Source: M55B154 sp964486725 (GTDB lineage Bacteria > Spirochaetota > UBA4802 > UB4802). Taken from it: 64,000 bases of DNA. The translations under genes and the position numbers were made by a program. Where the stretch lies: contig CAZAOK010000001.1 in assembly GCA_964486725.1 (NCBI GenBank), positions 65,442 through 129,441 of the forward strand, given 5' to 3'. This document shows positions 26,783-36,165 of the stretch, piece after piece. The notes beneath the pieces were generated by a model. It saw only the letters and a program-made list of their open reading frames with translations, made no database searches and was not told where the DNA came from. Each line of letters begins with the position of its first letter. Positions within the stretch are counted from its first letter, which is position 1.

Positions 26783-27853
26783 ATGGGTGACGGATCACTG
26801 TCCCAGGACGAAATAGATGCTCTATTACAGGGAGCTGATGACATGTTGTCGGGGTCTGGTACGGCCCCTTCCGCGGAAGCCACACCTTCAAGCGGGCCCC
26901 TTTCGCCGGTAGCCCGTGATAATATCGGGGATCTCTTCAACGGGGCAATGGCTTCGGTTTCACCCGCATTGTCCGGATACCTGGGTAAAAACATTACCAT
27001 ATCCAATGCCATGGTGGAGGTGAAGACCGCTGATGCGTTGAGATCAGAGCATAACAAGCAGTATGTGCAAATTGCCATGAATTTCACCGGTGGTGTTACC
27101 GGCGCCAACCTGATTATGTTTTCGATGAACGATGCCGGTGTTATTTCGTCTCTTATGATGGGGGACGATTCGGGTACTCCTCCATCCGAACTTACTGATG
27201 CCCATCAGAGTACCCTGCAGGAGTTTGTAAGCCAGATGCTTTCATCCACTGCGACACATATCAGTGAAAACATGGGACGCTCGATTAATACAACGGTACC
27301 TGAGCTTTCTGTGGCTGGAAACGGACAGGAATTGTCATTGCCGCAGGGAAACGAGCTTGTAAGAATAACCTATAATCTGAATATTGAGGGGCTGGTAAAT
27401 TCCCGTTTGTATCATATAATGGATCTCGGTCTGGCCCGTGAACTGGCAGGATCTCCAGGTCAAGCCGGGGGATTTGGCGGGGGAGAACAGGTGCAGCAGA
27501 TGCAGGAACCTTCCCAGCAGAGAGGGCCACAGGTAGGTATAAGTCCTGTTAAATTTCCACCCCTTGGGGAAGGGATGCCCGCGGCAGCATCGGGTAACAT
27601 AAATTTGCTTTTAGATGTCCCGATGACCCTTACCGTGGAACTGGGACGAACAAGACAGCTGGTAAAAGACATACTCGGACTTGGAGAAGGCTCTATTATA
27701 GAACTGGATAAGCTTGCCGGTGAACCGGTTGACCTGCTTGTAAATGGAAAGCTTATTGCCAAGGGTGAGGTTGTCGTCATTGATGAAAACTTCGGTGTGC
27801 GTGTAACAGACATAGTGAGTCCGGCTGAGCGGTTAAATAAAATACAGGTGTAA
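26783..27853 (+). CDS. fliY: Flagellar switch protein FliY (CheC-like plus FliN domain)
   Basis: A 356-residue switch protein in three parts. Residues 7-15 are SQDEIDALL, the N-terminal motif shared with FliM that binds CheY-P. Residues about 40-215 are a CheC/FliY-like domain. Residues about 270-350 are a SpoA (FliN) domain (MTLTVELGRTRQLVKDILGLGEGS) that builds the C-ring. In the CheC-type segment ELTDAHQSTLQEFVSQM, the usual E-x-x-N is E-F-V-S, so phosphatase activity may be weak or lost. A Gly/Gln-rich linker joins the last two parts. fliM, usually found between fliL and fliY in spirochaetes, is absent here, so FliM must be encoded elsewhere or this protein does more of its work. Confidence 0.88.
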   Translation: MGDGSLSQDEIDALLQGADDMLSGSGTAPSAEATPSSGPLSPVARDNIGDLFNGAMASVSPALSGYLGKNITISNAMVEVKTADALRSEHNKQYVQIAMNFTGGVTGANLIMFSMNDAGVISSLMMGDDSGTPPSELTDAHQSTLQEFVSQMLSSTATHISENMGRSINTTVPELSVAGNGQELSLPQGNELVRITYNLNIEGLVNSRLYHIMDLGLARELAGSPGQAGGFGGGEQVQQMQEPSQQRGPQVGISPVKFPPLGEGMPAAASGNINLLLDVPMTLTVELGRTRQLVKDILGLGEGSIIELDKLAGEPVDLLVNGKLIAKGEVVVIDENFGVRVTDIVSPAERLNKIQV

Positions 27854-27864
27854 CGATACAGTAA

Positions 27865-28605
27865 ATGAGAAAGGTTTATTCAATTATAATCATCATTTTG
27901 TTTTGCGGGGCATTTGCGTTATGTCCCATTAAGACATGTGATCAGTTTCATCCTGTTTCTGGCGCGGCATATGCTGCTGATGAAACCGGTAAGCCTGAAG
28001 CCGGCAAAAAGAAAGAAAAGAAAACATCGGATGAAACAGATATTACCGGTAAGAAAAAAGCCGGAGAAACCGGGGAGAAGGGGCTTTACGATTACGAGGA
28101 GCCCTCAACTGAAGAACAATCCTATGGATGGCTGATATTTAAGACCATCCTTATTCTTGGCACCCTGGTTGCCGGGTTTTATTTCTTTTTCCAGTATGTA
28201 ACAAAAAAGGCTGGAATTCAGACTGTGGGACAAAATGTTGTGCAGGTACTATCCATAGTGCCCGTGGGGCAGAATAAATTTCTTCAGGTCGTTGATATGG
28301 CGGGTAAGATCCTGGTGCTGGGAGTATCAGACAATAATATCAATCTTATTACCGAGATTCACGAGAAGGACGAGATCGACAGAATTCGCCTGCTGAGTTC
28401 CAGGTCTGCGCCGCCTGCCGCGGGAGGTTTCCAGGAATTTGTAACGAATCAGGTCGGCAGGGTTTTTGACCGGGTTAGAGGTACCGGGAAGGATGCCCAA
28501 TCGCAATACGGAAGAGATCATGATTTTGAAAAAGATTCCATGCAGTATCTCAACAGTCACAGATCACGTCTCAGGAAGTTAAATGGCGATGAAACGGATA
28601 ATTAA
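27865..28605 (+). CDS. fliO: Flagellar biosynthesis protein FliO (FliZ in spirochaetes)
   Basis: A 246-residue protein. Residues 1-35 are a signal-like hydrophobic segment, residues 36-85 a Lys/Glu-rich linker, residues about 90-112 a membrane helix (YGWLIFKTILILGTLVAGFYFFF), and residues about 118-170 the FliO core (VQVLSIVPVGQNKFLQVVDMAGKILVLGVS). FliO helps assemble the FliPQR export gate. The tail is charged and variable. It overlaps fliP by 23 bases. Confidence 0.9.
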   Translation: MRKVYSIIIIILFCGAFALCPIKTCDQFHPVSGAAYAADETGKPEAGKKKEKKTSDETDITGKKKAGETGEKGLYDYEEPSTEEQSYGWLIFKTILILGTLVAGFYFFFQYVTKKAGIQTVGQNVVQVLSIVPVGQNKFLQVVDMAGKILVLGVSDNNINLITEIHEKDEIDRIRLLSSRSAPPAAGGFQEFVTNQVGRVFDRVRGTGKDAQSQYGRDHDFEKDSMQYLNSHRSRLRKLNGDETDN

Positions 28606-29368
28606 ATATTGCGCTGCGGCGATTATTTTTATTACGGTGCTGCTGGCTGCTGGTCAATTATTAGCCCAGGACGCGGGTGGCGTCCGAATGCCTATACCTA
28701 AAATTGCCTTTGATGTCGAAGAGGCATCATCACCGAAAGATGTTGCTCTCAGCCTGCAAATATTATTTCTGCTGACCATATTGACCCTTGCCCCTTCTAT
28801 CATTATGATGATGACCGCTTTTACCAGGGTTGTCATTGTTCTCGACTTTGTGAAAAGGGCATTGTCACTGCAGCAGATGCCTCCAACACAGGTAATTGTG
28901 GGGCTTTCCATATTTCTCACAATATTTATCATGGCTCCCACCTTTACCGAGGTGAATGATACAGCCCTGCAGCCATATCTCAACGGTAAAATCAGCAATG
29001 AGCAGTTTTTCGAACGGGGAATGGAGCCTATGCGTACATTCATGTTTAAACAGACGCGAAAGAAGGATATTGCGCTTTTTATCGAGCTTGCCAGGCTGGA
29101 GAAACCAGAAACACAGGAGGATGTACCGTCGTATTGTCTTATCCCCGCGTTTATGATCAGTGAGTTAAAAAAGGCTTTCGAGATTGGTGTATACCTGTTT
29201 ATACCATTTATTGTTATAGATATGATTGTAGCCAGTGCGTTGATGGCGATGGGGATGATCATGCTTCCACCGGTTATGATTTCTCTGCCGTTTAAAATTA
29301 TATTGTTTATACTGGTGGATGGCTGGAATCTGCTTACGTATGAACTGGTACGCTCATTTGTGCAGTAG
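28583..29368 (+). CDS. fliP: Flagellar export gate protein FliP
   Basis: A 261-residue protein with a cleavable-type signal (residues 1-28, ending LLAQDAG) and four membrane segments. Family motifs are TILTLAPSIIMMMTAFTRVVIVLDFVKRAL, seen across residues about 65-95, and FIPFIVIDMIVASALMAMGMIMLPPVMISLPFKI near the end. FliP forms the export gate with FliQ and FliR. An alternative ATG lies two codons in, at 28589. Confidence 0.97.
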   Translation: MAMKRIIKYCAAAIIFITVLLAAGQLLAQDAGGVRMPIPKIAFDVEEASSPKDVALSLQILFLLTILTLAPSIIMMMTAFTRVVIVLDFVKRALSLQQMPPTQVIVGLSIFLTIFIMAPTFTEVNDTALQPYLNGKISNEQFFERGMEPMRTFMFKQTRKKDIALFIELARLEKPETQEDVPSYCLIPAFMISELKKAFEIGVYLFIPFIVIDMIVASALMAMGMIMLPPVMISLPFKIILFILVDGWNLLTYELVRSFVQ

Positions 29369-29398
29369 TTCGTATAAATTGGAATCAGGGATGATATT

Positions 29399-29671
29399 AT
29401 GACAGATATTACTGTTATTAAAATAATGCGTGAAGCGTTGATGGTGGCAATGGTAGTGTCAGCTCCCATTCTTGGCATTGGCATGCTGGTCGGGTTGATC
29501 GTATCAATTTTTCAGACTACCACCTCAATACAGGAGCAGACGCTGACATTCGTTCCGAAGATACTGGCTATTTTCGCGGCGTTAATCTTTTTTGCCTCGT
29601 GGATGATGCATACGTTAATCAATTACACGAAGGGCGTTTTTATGATGATCTCAAAGATTGGTGCCGGATAA
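29399..29671 (+). CDS. fliQ: Flagellar export gate protein FliQ
   Basis: A 90-residue protein with two membrane helices (residues about 13-38 and 52-75). The typical segment is MLVGLIVSIFQTTTSIQEQTL followed by FVPKILA. It packs around FliP and FliR in the export gate. It lies 30 bases after fliP and one base before fliR. Confidence 0.96.
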   Translation: MTDITVIKIMREALMVAMVVSAPILGIGMLVGLIVSIFQTTTSIQEQTLTFVPKILAIFAALIFFASWMMHTLINYTKGVFMMISKIGAG

Positions 29672-29672
29672 C

Positions 29673-30452
29673 ATGCAGTATTTTGTTCTACAATTTCAGA
29701 TTTTTTTTCTTATCATGGTGCGCCTGGCAGCCATGTTTATGGTGGCCCCGTTTTTTTCAAGCGGGGTTATCCCTTTGAGGATCAAGGGTGTTGTAGCGTT
29801 TCTCATGACTCTTGTTATGTTTCCTATAGTGTCATCGATGGGGTATGAGCCCACAACCAATATGGGTTTATTCGCGGTTATGGTTACACAGGAGATTATT
29901 ATTGGTTTGTTTATTGGATTCCTTGTGGCGGTTATCTTTTCAGCATTTCAGCTTGCAGGACAGTTCTTTTCGGTGCAGATAGGTTTTGGTATTAACGAGG
30001 TGATTGATCCCCTGGCACAGGTGTCCATACCACTGATCGGGCAGTTTAAAAACCTGATTGCCCTTTTGCTTTTCCTGGCAATGAACGGTCATCATGTGCT
30101 GATTCAGGCAATCTATCGTTCTTATGAACTTGCGCCCGCTTTTTCCCTGAAGGGGAGCTCGAGCGAAGCATTTTTGAAATTCCTGATGTACGCGTTCAGC
30201 GGTATGTTTGTAATCGCGTTAAAAATTGCAATGCCGGTGGTGGCTATTATTTTTTTAGTAACCATCAGCCTTGGTATTCTGGCAAAAGCGGCACCACAGA
30301 TGAACATTATGATGCTGGGGTTTCCATTTAAGATAGCTGTAGCCTTTGGAATGCTGATCATGATTACCCCCCTTGTGGTGAGAATTATGAACGTATCAAT
30401 AGAGAGAACTTTTAAATTTATAAGTACAGTGGTGCAACAATGGCCTGTATGA
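29673..30452 (+). CDS. fliR: Flagellar export gate protein FliR
   Basis: A 259-residue membrane protein with about six hydrophobic segments. Family motifs are RLAAMFMVAPFFSSGVIP near the start, FQLAGQFFSVQIGFG in the middle and AKAAPQMNIMMLGFPFKI near the end. The frame extends to a TTG at 29658, but ATG 29673, one base after the fliQ stop, gives the normal N-terminus. It overlaps flhB by 13 bases. Confidence 0.95.
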   Translation: MQYFVLQFQIFFLIMVRLAAMFMVAPFFSSGVIPLRIKGVVAFLMTLVMFPIVSSMGYEPTTNMGLFAVMVTQEIIIGLFIGFLVAVIFSAFQLAGQFFSVQIGFGINEVIDPLAQVSIPLIGQFKNLIALLLFLAMNGHHVLIQAIYRSYELAPAFSLKGSSSEAFLKFLMYAFSGMFVIALKIAMPVVAIIFLVTISLGILAKAAPQMNIMMLGFPFKIAVAFGMLIMITPLVVRIMNVSIERTFKFISTVVQQWPV

Positions 30453-31657
30453 ATACTGTGAACGAGGGATGTGTGATTTCACCTGGAGAAGGGGATTTGA
30501 ATACCTTTCAATACGACATAATGCTGGAATATCCTGAATATTGTCTTCCAGGCGGCCTGACCTTTGACCTGCAGCTATTTTCCGCAGAAGAGGAAGGGCG
30601 TACTGAAGAACCAACTGAGAAAAAGTTACGGGAAGCCCGCGAGAAAGGGCAAACCGCCAAAACCGAAGAGCTCACACAGGCAATTACAGTTATATTCGGA
30701 TTTATGGTAATATTCTTTCTGGGAGGCTGGATACTTGAGACTATAATAAGGATGACAATTTTTTACCTGTCATCCTTCTCGAATTTCACATTGACGAAAC
30801 AGAGTATATTCAACGAATTTATAGCGGTTGCAAGTGAATCAGGTAAGATATTATTGCCGATTTTTGTAACCGCTTTCGTGGCGGCATTCGTGGGAAACGT
30901 GATCCAGGTTGGTTTTCAGTTTTCATCCCACCCCCTGAAGCTTGACTTTTCAAAGATTAAGTTTGATCCGGCCACCATCATGAAAAAGGTACTTTTCTCT
31001 AAACAGGTGGCTATGAACCTGTTCAAGTCATTGTTCAAGGTGCTGGCTATTGGTATAGTATGTTATCTCGTTATCTTAAGTGATTATGAAGTAATAATCA
31101 ACTCACCGGACATCGGCATCAGCATGGCCCTGAAAGCAGTGTCCATTACCGGACTGAAAATAATAATATGGTCAGCTGTTCTTCTGCTGGTGCTGTCCAT
31201 ACCTGATTATTATTTTCAGAAACAGGAATTTATCGAGTCATTAAAGATGACAAAGCAGGAAACAAAAGAGGAGATGAAAGAAACTCTTGGTGATCCGCAG
31301 GTAAAGGCCAGGCTCCAGGAGATGCAGCGTGAGCTGGTAATGAAAAACATGATACAGGAAGTGCCCAGGGCAGACGTGGTAGTTACAAACCCTACTCATT
31401 ACGCGGTAGCTCTCAAGTATGACAGGGCTGCCATGGATGCGCCGGTGATTATCGCCAAGGGAGCAGACAGCATGGCTCTTCGAATCCGTGAGATTGCCAA
31501 GGAGAATGAAATTTTACTGATTGAAAACAGGTACCTTGCAAGGGAGATGTACAACAGGCTGGATATTGGTGACATGATACCAGAAGATCTCTTTTACGCG
31601 GTTTCCCTTGTATATGCGGAGCTGTATCGAAAACAGGGTTTCAAAGAAGCCATATGA
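30440..31657 (+). CDS. flhB: Flagellar export switch protein FlhB
   Basis: A 405-residue protein. After an N-terminal extension of about 45 residues comes EEEGRTEEPTEKKLREAREKG, the family start motif (split across residues about 51-70), then four membrane segments to about residue 265 and a cytoplasmic domain. The self-cleavage site NPTH is present at N317-H320 (VVVTNPTHYAVAL). FlhB switches export from hook to filament proteins after cleavage. Other possible starts are ATG 30449, which overlaps the fliR stop, and ATG 30521. The extension is common in spirochaetes. Confidence 0.95.
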   Translation: MACMNTVNEGCVISPGEGDLNTFQYDIMLEYPEYCLPGGLTFDLQLFSAEEEGRTEEPTEKKLREAREKGQTAKTEELTQAITVIFGFMVIFFLGGWILETIIRMTIFYLSSFSNFTLTKQSIFNEFIAVASESGKILLPIFVTAFVAAFVGNVIQVGFQFSSHPLKLDFSKIKFDPATIMKKVLFSKQVAMNLFKSLFKVLAIGIVCYLVILSDYEVIINSPDIGISMALKAVSITGLKIIIWSAVLLLVLSIPDYYFQKQEFIESLKMTKQETKEEMKETLGDPQVKARLQEMQRELVMKNMIQEVPRADVVVTNPTHYAVALKYDRAAMDAPVIIAKGADSMALRIREIAKENEILLIENRYLAREMYNRLDIGDMIPEDLFYAVSLVYAELYRKQGFKEAI

Positions 31658-31680
31658 GGTTGAAACAGGGGATATAATTT

Positions 31681-33786
31681 ATGGCAGAACAGAAAATGAA
31701 ATCCAATCTCTCGCAGGATTTGCGATGGATGCAGAAGTCTGATGTATTGATGGGGCTTGGTGTTATTGCTGTAGTGACCATGCTGATCATACCGCTGCCA
31801 ACCTTTCTTTTGGACTTCCTCATGGCCCTCAGTGTAATGATTGGTATTTTAACACTCCTGGTGGTAATGTTTGTTGCCAGGTCATTTGATTTTTCTGTAT
31901 TCCCGTCGTTATTGCTTGTTACCACTGTGTTCAGGCTTGCCCTTAACGTATCCTCTACAAGGCTGATTCTGCTTGAAGGGTCTGCTTTTGATGGGAAGAT
32001 CGTGCGTACTTTCGGGGAGTTTGTAGTGGGGGGTAATTACGTTGTTGGTTTCATAATATTTATTATACTTGTCGCGGTTCAGTTTATTGTTATCACCAAG
32101 GGTGCAACAAGAACCGCAGAAGTTGCTGCCCGGTTTACCCTGGATGCAATGCCCGCAAAGTTGATGAGCATAGACTCTGACCTTTCAAACGGTATCATTA
32201 CGGAAGAGGAAGGATTGAAACAGAGAAAGGAAGTTCGAAAGGAGTCGGATTTCTACGGGGCCATGGATGGTGCGTCAAAATTTGTCCAGGGTGATGTCAA
32301 AGTTGGCATCGTTATCACCATTATAAATATCATCGGTGGATTTATTGTTGGAATGGTAATGCGGGGAGAAAGTTTTCAAAATGCCCTTGAGACCTATACC
32401 CTCTTGAGTATTGGTGACGGGCTTGTAGCACAGATCCCGTCGCTTTTGATAACAACGGCAACAGGTATTATCGTTACCCGGGCAGTATCAGATGATAATC
32501 TTGGCACCGACCTGTCCAACCAGCTCGGCTCACAACCCAGGGCCCTTTTCCTTACCGCGGGGGCGCTTGGAGCCTCGGTTCTTATTCCGGGATTTCCCAA
32601 GATTTCAGTTCTGCTCATATCCATTTCGCTGGCAGCGCTGGGATATGTGCTGATGCAGACGAAAGAAGAGGAAGAAGAAAAATCACGCATGGAAGAGAAA
32701 GAAGCGTCACTGCGTGAACACAAGCCTGAATCTGTGCTGCCATTGATACAGGTTGATCCCCTGGAGCTTGAAATAGGGTACAGCCTGATCCCCCTTGCTG
32801 ATCCTGACCAGGGGGGTACCCTCCTTGAGAGAATTACCAATATCAGGAGAAGAAGCGCCCTTGAAATGGGCCTGATTGTCCCCCCCATCCGTATACGTGA
32901 TAACATGGAACTGGGCCCGCAGGAATATTCACTGCTGATAAAAGGCGTAGAGGTGGGACGGGGAACCCTGCAGGTTGGGAATCTCATGGCAATGGACCCG
33001 GGTACTGTTGAAGAGAAGATCGAAGGCCGGGAATTCATTGAACCTGTGTTTAACCTGAAGGCAATATGGATTGATACTGAAACCCGTGATATCGCAGAGA
33101 GAAAAGGATACACTGTCGTTGATTGTCCCACCATTATTGCCACACACCTGACTGAACTTATTAAGAGACATGCTGATGAAATACTGGGCAGGCAGGAAGT
33201 GCAGCAGCTTATCGACAATATCAAGAATGATTACCCGGCAGTCGTGAACGAATTGATAGGCGAGAAAAAGATGACACTTGGGGAGATACAAAAAGTGTTG
33301 CAGTCACTGCTTCGTGAACGGGTCTCAATTCGTAACATGGTAACCATTATGGAAACACTTGCAAGTTACGCGGATTACACGAAGGATATCGGGTTACTGG
33401 CTGAATATGTACGCGTCGCGCTGGCCAGGCAGATATGCCGGGAATATGTGGATACTGACAAGGTATTATCGGTCATCACTGTTGATCCGGAGATTGAAAA
33501 CGCAATTAGAACTTCTATCCACGATGATCCAGTTGAAGGACGGGTAGTCGGGCTTGATCCGGATACTCATTCGAGGGTCTTGAAATCGCTGCTTGAAGCA
33601 TACACCGAGGCAAGAAACGCGGGATTTCTCCCGGTATTTTTGGTGTCGCCGCAGATACGCAGTGTCACCTTTACACTGCTGGAGAGGGAGGTGCCTGAAC
33701 CGGTAGTGTTCTCATATAATGAAATAGTACCTGACATACAGGTGAACATAGTGGCAACAGCATTGTTGTCTAAGCAAAGCGCGTGA
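31681..33786 (+). CDS. flhA: Flagellar export protein FlhA
   Basis: A 701-residue protein of normal family length. Residues about 20-320 hold eight membrane segments with the cytoplasmic FHIPEP-type loop (TKGATRTAEVAARFTLDAMP and KLMSIDSDLSNGIITEEE). Residues about 350-700 form the ring-forming cytoplasmic domain (IPLADPDQGGTLLERI, LREPVSIRN-like LRERVSIRNMVTIMETLA, VVSYNE-like VVFSYNEIVPD). It forms the nonameric ring that docks export substrates. It is followed 33 bases later by flhF. Confidence 0.97.
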   Translation: MAEQKMKSNLSQDLRWMQKSDVLMGLGVIAVVTMLIIPLPTFLLDFLMALSVMIGILTLLVVMFVARSFDFSVFPSLLLVTTVFRLALNVSSTRLILLEGSAFDGKIVRTFGEFVVGGNYVVGFIIFIILVAVQFIVITKGATRTAEVAARFTLDAMPAKLMSIDSDLSNGIITEEEGLKQRKEVRKESDFYGAMDGASKFVQGDVKVGIVITIINIIGGFIVGMVMRGESFQNALETYTLLSIGDGLVAQIPSLLITTATGIIVTRAVSDDNLGTDLSNQLGSQPRALFLTAGALGASVLIPGFPKISVLLISISLAALGYVLMQTKEEEEEKSRMEEKEASLREHKPESVLPLIQVDPLELEIGYSLIPLADPDQGGTLLERITNIRRRSALEMGLIVPPIRIRDNMELGPQEYSLLIKGVEVGRGTLQVGNLMAMDPGTVEEKIEGREFIEPVFNLKAIWIDTETRDIAERKGYTVVDCPTIIATHLTELIKRHADEILGRQEVQQLIDNIKNDYPAVVNELIGEKKMTLGEIQKVLQSLLRERVSIRNMVTIMETLASYADYTKDIGLLAEYVRVALARQICREYVDTDKVLSVITVDPEIENAIRTSIHDDPVEGRVVGLDPDTHSRVLKSLLEAYTEARNAGFLPVFLVSPQIRSVTFTLLEREVPEPVVFSYNEIVPDIQVNIVATALLSKQSA

Positions 33787-33819
33787 TGAAATATTTTACA
33801 AAACGAGGAGAATGGTGTT

Positions 33820-35145
33820 ATGAGATACGTAAAGATAAGGGCAAAAACTTATAACGAGGCAATGATGAATTTGAAGATGGAGCATGGTGATGATGCCATA
33901 CCCATCAGTCACAAGAACGTGAAAGACGGGGGTTTGTTCAATACCAGTTTTTTCGCCCGGGATATTGTAGAGTTGACTGCAGCCATACCTGAACGGAAAA
34001 ACGTGCCAAGAATAAAGCCCGCACAGAAAACGGGATTTGATATTACTGTTGGCGATAATGCGACGGCCGCAAGTCAGGCTGTACCCCGGAAGGATTTTCC
34101 TGGTGCACAGGCAGCAGCGCAGAGCAGCAGTGCTGAAATTTTGAATTCCGGTATAGCCAGAAAAGCTGCCCAGGTGACAGGCCAGGCTGAAAAAGAAAAA
34201 TCTTCTCCTGCGGTACAAGGGGTTGATGGTGAGAAAGACAGGCAGTCATTTGAAAAACTGGAAAAAGAATTCCATGAGCTTAAAAGTATGCTGAATACTC
34301 TGCTTGATCAAAAAGAAACGAAAAGCCATTCACAGGAAAAGCAGGACGACGAAAATGACGCGGTTATGCAGCATTTTCGGGAAATGCTTAAGAATAATGA
34401 TTTCAATGATGATGAATGCAAGGAGATGCTTGGAAAAGTTAAACGTTCTGTAAGCAGCGAAGACATGAAGGACAAGTATAAAATTGAAAAAAGCCTGCGT
34501 GATCTGCTTAAAAGCAAGATCGTGGTGAGCGGTCCCATCGAAAAGGGGAAGAAGAAAAAAGTACTGATGTTCATAGGGCCAACGGGAGTTGGCAAGACAA
34601 CAACCATGGCCAAGCTTGGAGCAATATACGCGTTGCGTGAAGGGGTAAAAGTTTCTTTTATAACCATAGATAATTACCGGATAGCAGCAACGGAACAGTT
34701 GAAAAAGTACGCTGAAATAATGAAAATTCCAATTCACGTGGTGATCGATCATAATTCTTTTAAAGAAGTGCTGGAAAACGAATCAGCAGATATTATAATG
34801 GTAGATACCTCTGGAAGAAGTCACAGAAGCGAATTGAAAATATCCGAGATCAAGGCTTTCGCTGATGCGTCAGGACACGAAATACAGAAAGTGCTTTGTG
34901 TGAGCGCCAATACCAAGAAGGTTGACCTGATGGATGTATTTCGTTCTTATGAAAAAATTAATATTGACAGTGTTATAATCACAAAAGTTGATGAAACAAC
35001 TTACATTGGGAATGTAATAGATGTTGCCGATAAGTATAATAAGCCTATAGCATATTATACGAATGGGCAGGAAGTTCCCAATGATATATCGGTAGCCAAC
35101 AGCGATTCCATTGTTGATATGGTTATTGGAAAAACTGCTTCATGA
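33820..35145 (+). CDS. flhF: Signal-recognition-like GTPase FlhF
   Basis: A 441-residue protein. The start MRYVKIRAKTYNEAMMNLKM is the usual FlhF N-terminus. Residues about 60-160 are a low-complexity linker, then a helical N domain, then the GTPase domain with GPTGVGKTTTMAKLG (G1), DNYRIAATEQL, VDTSGRSH (G3) and TKVDET (G4). FlhF sets the position of flagella and is stimulated by FlhG. The stop comes 13 bases before the flhG start. Confidence 0.95.
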   Translation: MRYVKIRAKTYNEAMMNLKMEHGDDAIPISHKNVKDGGLFNTSFFARDIVELTAAIPERKNVPRIKPAQKTGFDITVGDNATAASQAVPRKDFPGAQAAAQSSSAEILNSGIARKAAQVTGQAEKEKSSPAVQGVDGEKDRQSFEKLEKEFHELKSMLNTLLDQKETKSHSQEKQDDENDAVMQHFREMLKNNDFNDDECKEMLGKVKRSVSSEDMKDKYKIEKSLRDLLKSKIVVSGPIEKGKKKKVLMFIGPTGVGKTTTMAKLGAIYALREGVKVSFITIDNYRIAATEQLKKYAEIMKIPIHVVIDHNSFKEVLENESADIIMVDTSGRSHRSELKISEIKAFADASGHEIQKVLCVSANTKKVDLMDVFRSYEKINIDSVIITKVDETTYIGNVIDVADKYNKPIAYYTNGQEVPNDISVANSDSIVDMVIGKTAS

Positions 35146-35158
35146 GGGGAGGTGGAAT

Positions 35159-36028
35159 TTGGATCAGGCAGCTAATCTCCGCAAGCTGGTCATAGAAAAC
35201 AGCAACACGGCCAGTAAAACGAAAACGATTGCCATTACCAGCGGGAAGGGTGGTGTCGGCAAGACGAGTTTTGCGGTAAGTTTTTCGATCGCGCTTTCAC
35301 AGCGTGGAAAGTCGGTAACCCTTCTTGATGCAGACCTTGGTCTTGCAAATATCAATGTTGTGCTGGGTATAATACCCAAGTATAACCTGTATCACGTTAT
35401 AAAAGGTAAAAAAAAGCTTAAAGACATTATTATAGACGTACCGGAAGGCATAAAGATCATCGCCGGGGCCTCCGGTTTTCACCAGTTGGCAAATCTTGAT
35501 ATTAAACAGAGAGAAGAGTTCATTAAAGCGCTTTCTGAGCTGGGGTCTGATGATTTCATGGTGGTGGATACCGGTGCAGGTATTTCTCAGAATGTGCTGA
35601 GTTTTCTCGTAGCATCAGACGAGGTAATAGTGATTACAACCCCGGAACCCACCGCGATTACAGACGCGTATGGTACAATAAAAGCTATTGCTGCTAACGC
35701 GCCGGATAAAACTGTAAAACTTGTCGTCAACAGGGTGCAAAGTGTGTCCGAAGGAAAACGGGTTGCCCAGCGTGTCATCAATATTGCCGGGCAATTTCTG
35801 AATATTAAAGTAGAGAATCTCGGGTTTATATTTGAGGACATGTATGTGTCCAAATCTATACGTAATCAAAAGCCATTTATCGCAAGTTATCCCAAGTGCA
35901 GGGCATCCAGCTGCGTGGATATTATCGCTGACAGGCTGACCCATTCCGAGACAGAGGATATGAAAGGTAGCGGAATGATGAATTTTTTCAAGCGACTTTT
36001 CAGGCCTGAAGAGGAGGAAGGATTATAA
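35159..36028 (+). CDS. flhG: Flagellar number regulator FlhG (MinD-like ATPase)
   Basis: A 289-residue protein starting at TTG 35159. This start is chosen because GGGGAGG lies 6 bases ahead and because it yields the conserved N-terminus MDQAANLRKLV that activates FlhF in this family. The longer frame from ATG 35111 would run through the flhF end. The ATPase core shows SGKGGVGKTSFA (deviant Walker A), LLDADLGLANINVVLG and VVDTGAGIS. The C-terminus ends in a basic-hydrophobic helix (MNFFKRLFRPEEE), like a membrane-targeting tail. Confidence 0.94.
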   Translation: MDQAANLRKLVIENSNTASKTKTIAITSGKGGVGKTSFAVSFSIALSQRGKSVTLLDADLGLANINVVLGIIPKYNLYHVIKGKKKLKDIIIDVPEGIKIIAGASGFHQLANLDIKQREEFIKALSELGSDDFMVVDTGAGISQNVLSFLVASDEVIVITTPEPTAITDAYGTIKAIAANAPDKTVKLVVNRVQSVSEGKRVAQRVINIAGQFLNIKVENLGFIFEDMYVSKSIRNQKPFIASYPKCRASSCVDIIADRLTHSETEDMKGSGMMNFFKRLFRPEEEEGL

Positions 36029-36110
36029 GTATTTATTGGTATAATTGCGGGAAAATGAGCTATATTTCATTATAAATGATGAAATTAGCCTTTATTAAGG
36101 TAAATACTGC

Positions 36111-36138
36111 TTGATTTATGATAACGATGTAGTATTCT
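36111..36138 (+). promoter_or_regulatory. Weak predicted promoter before the unknown flagellar-cluster gene
   Basis: TTGATT, 16 bases, TATTCT in the 137-base gap after flhG. The match is only moderate. Confidence 0.3.
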
Positions 36139-36165
36139 TACTAATAAACAGTCCTGGAAGACAAC

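Noticed and set aside
28654..29484. Long minus-strand frame of 276 codons
   Set aside because: It is antisense to fliP, with unusual Ile/Ser composition and no ribosome site.
32394..33224. Long minus-strand frame of 276 codons inside flhA
   Set aside because: Antisense shadow of flhA; Ser- and Arg-rich with no recognisable motif.
35111..35158. ATG 35111 as the flhG start
   Set aside because: It overlaps the flhF coding end, has no ribosome site and adds residues before the conserved DQAANLR motif.
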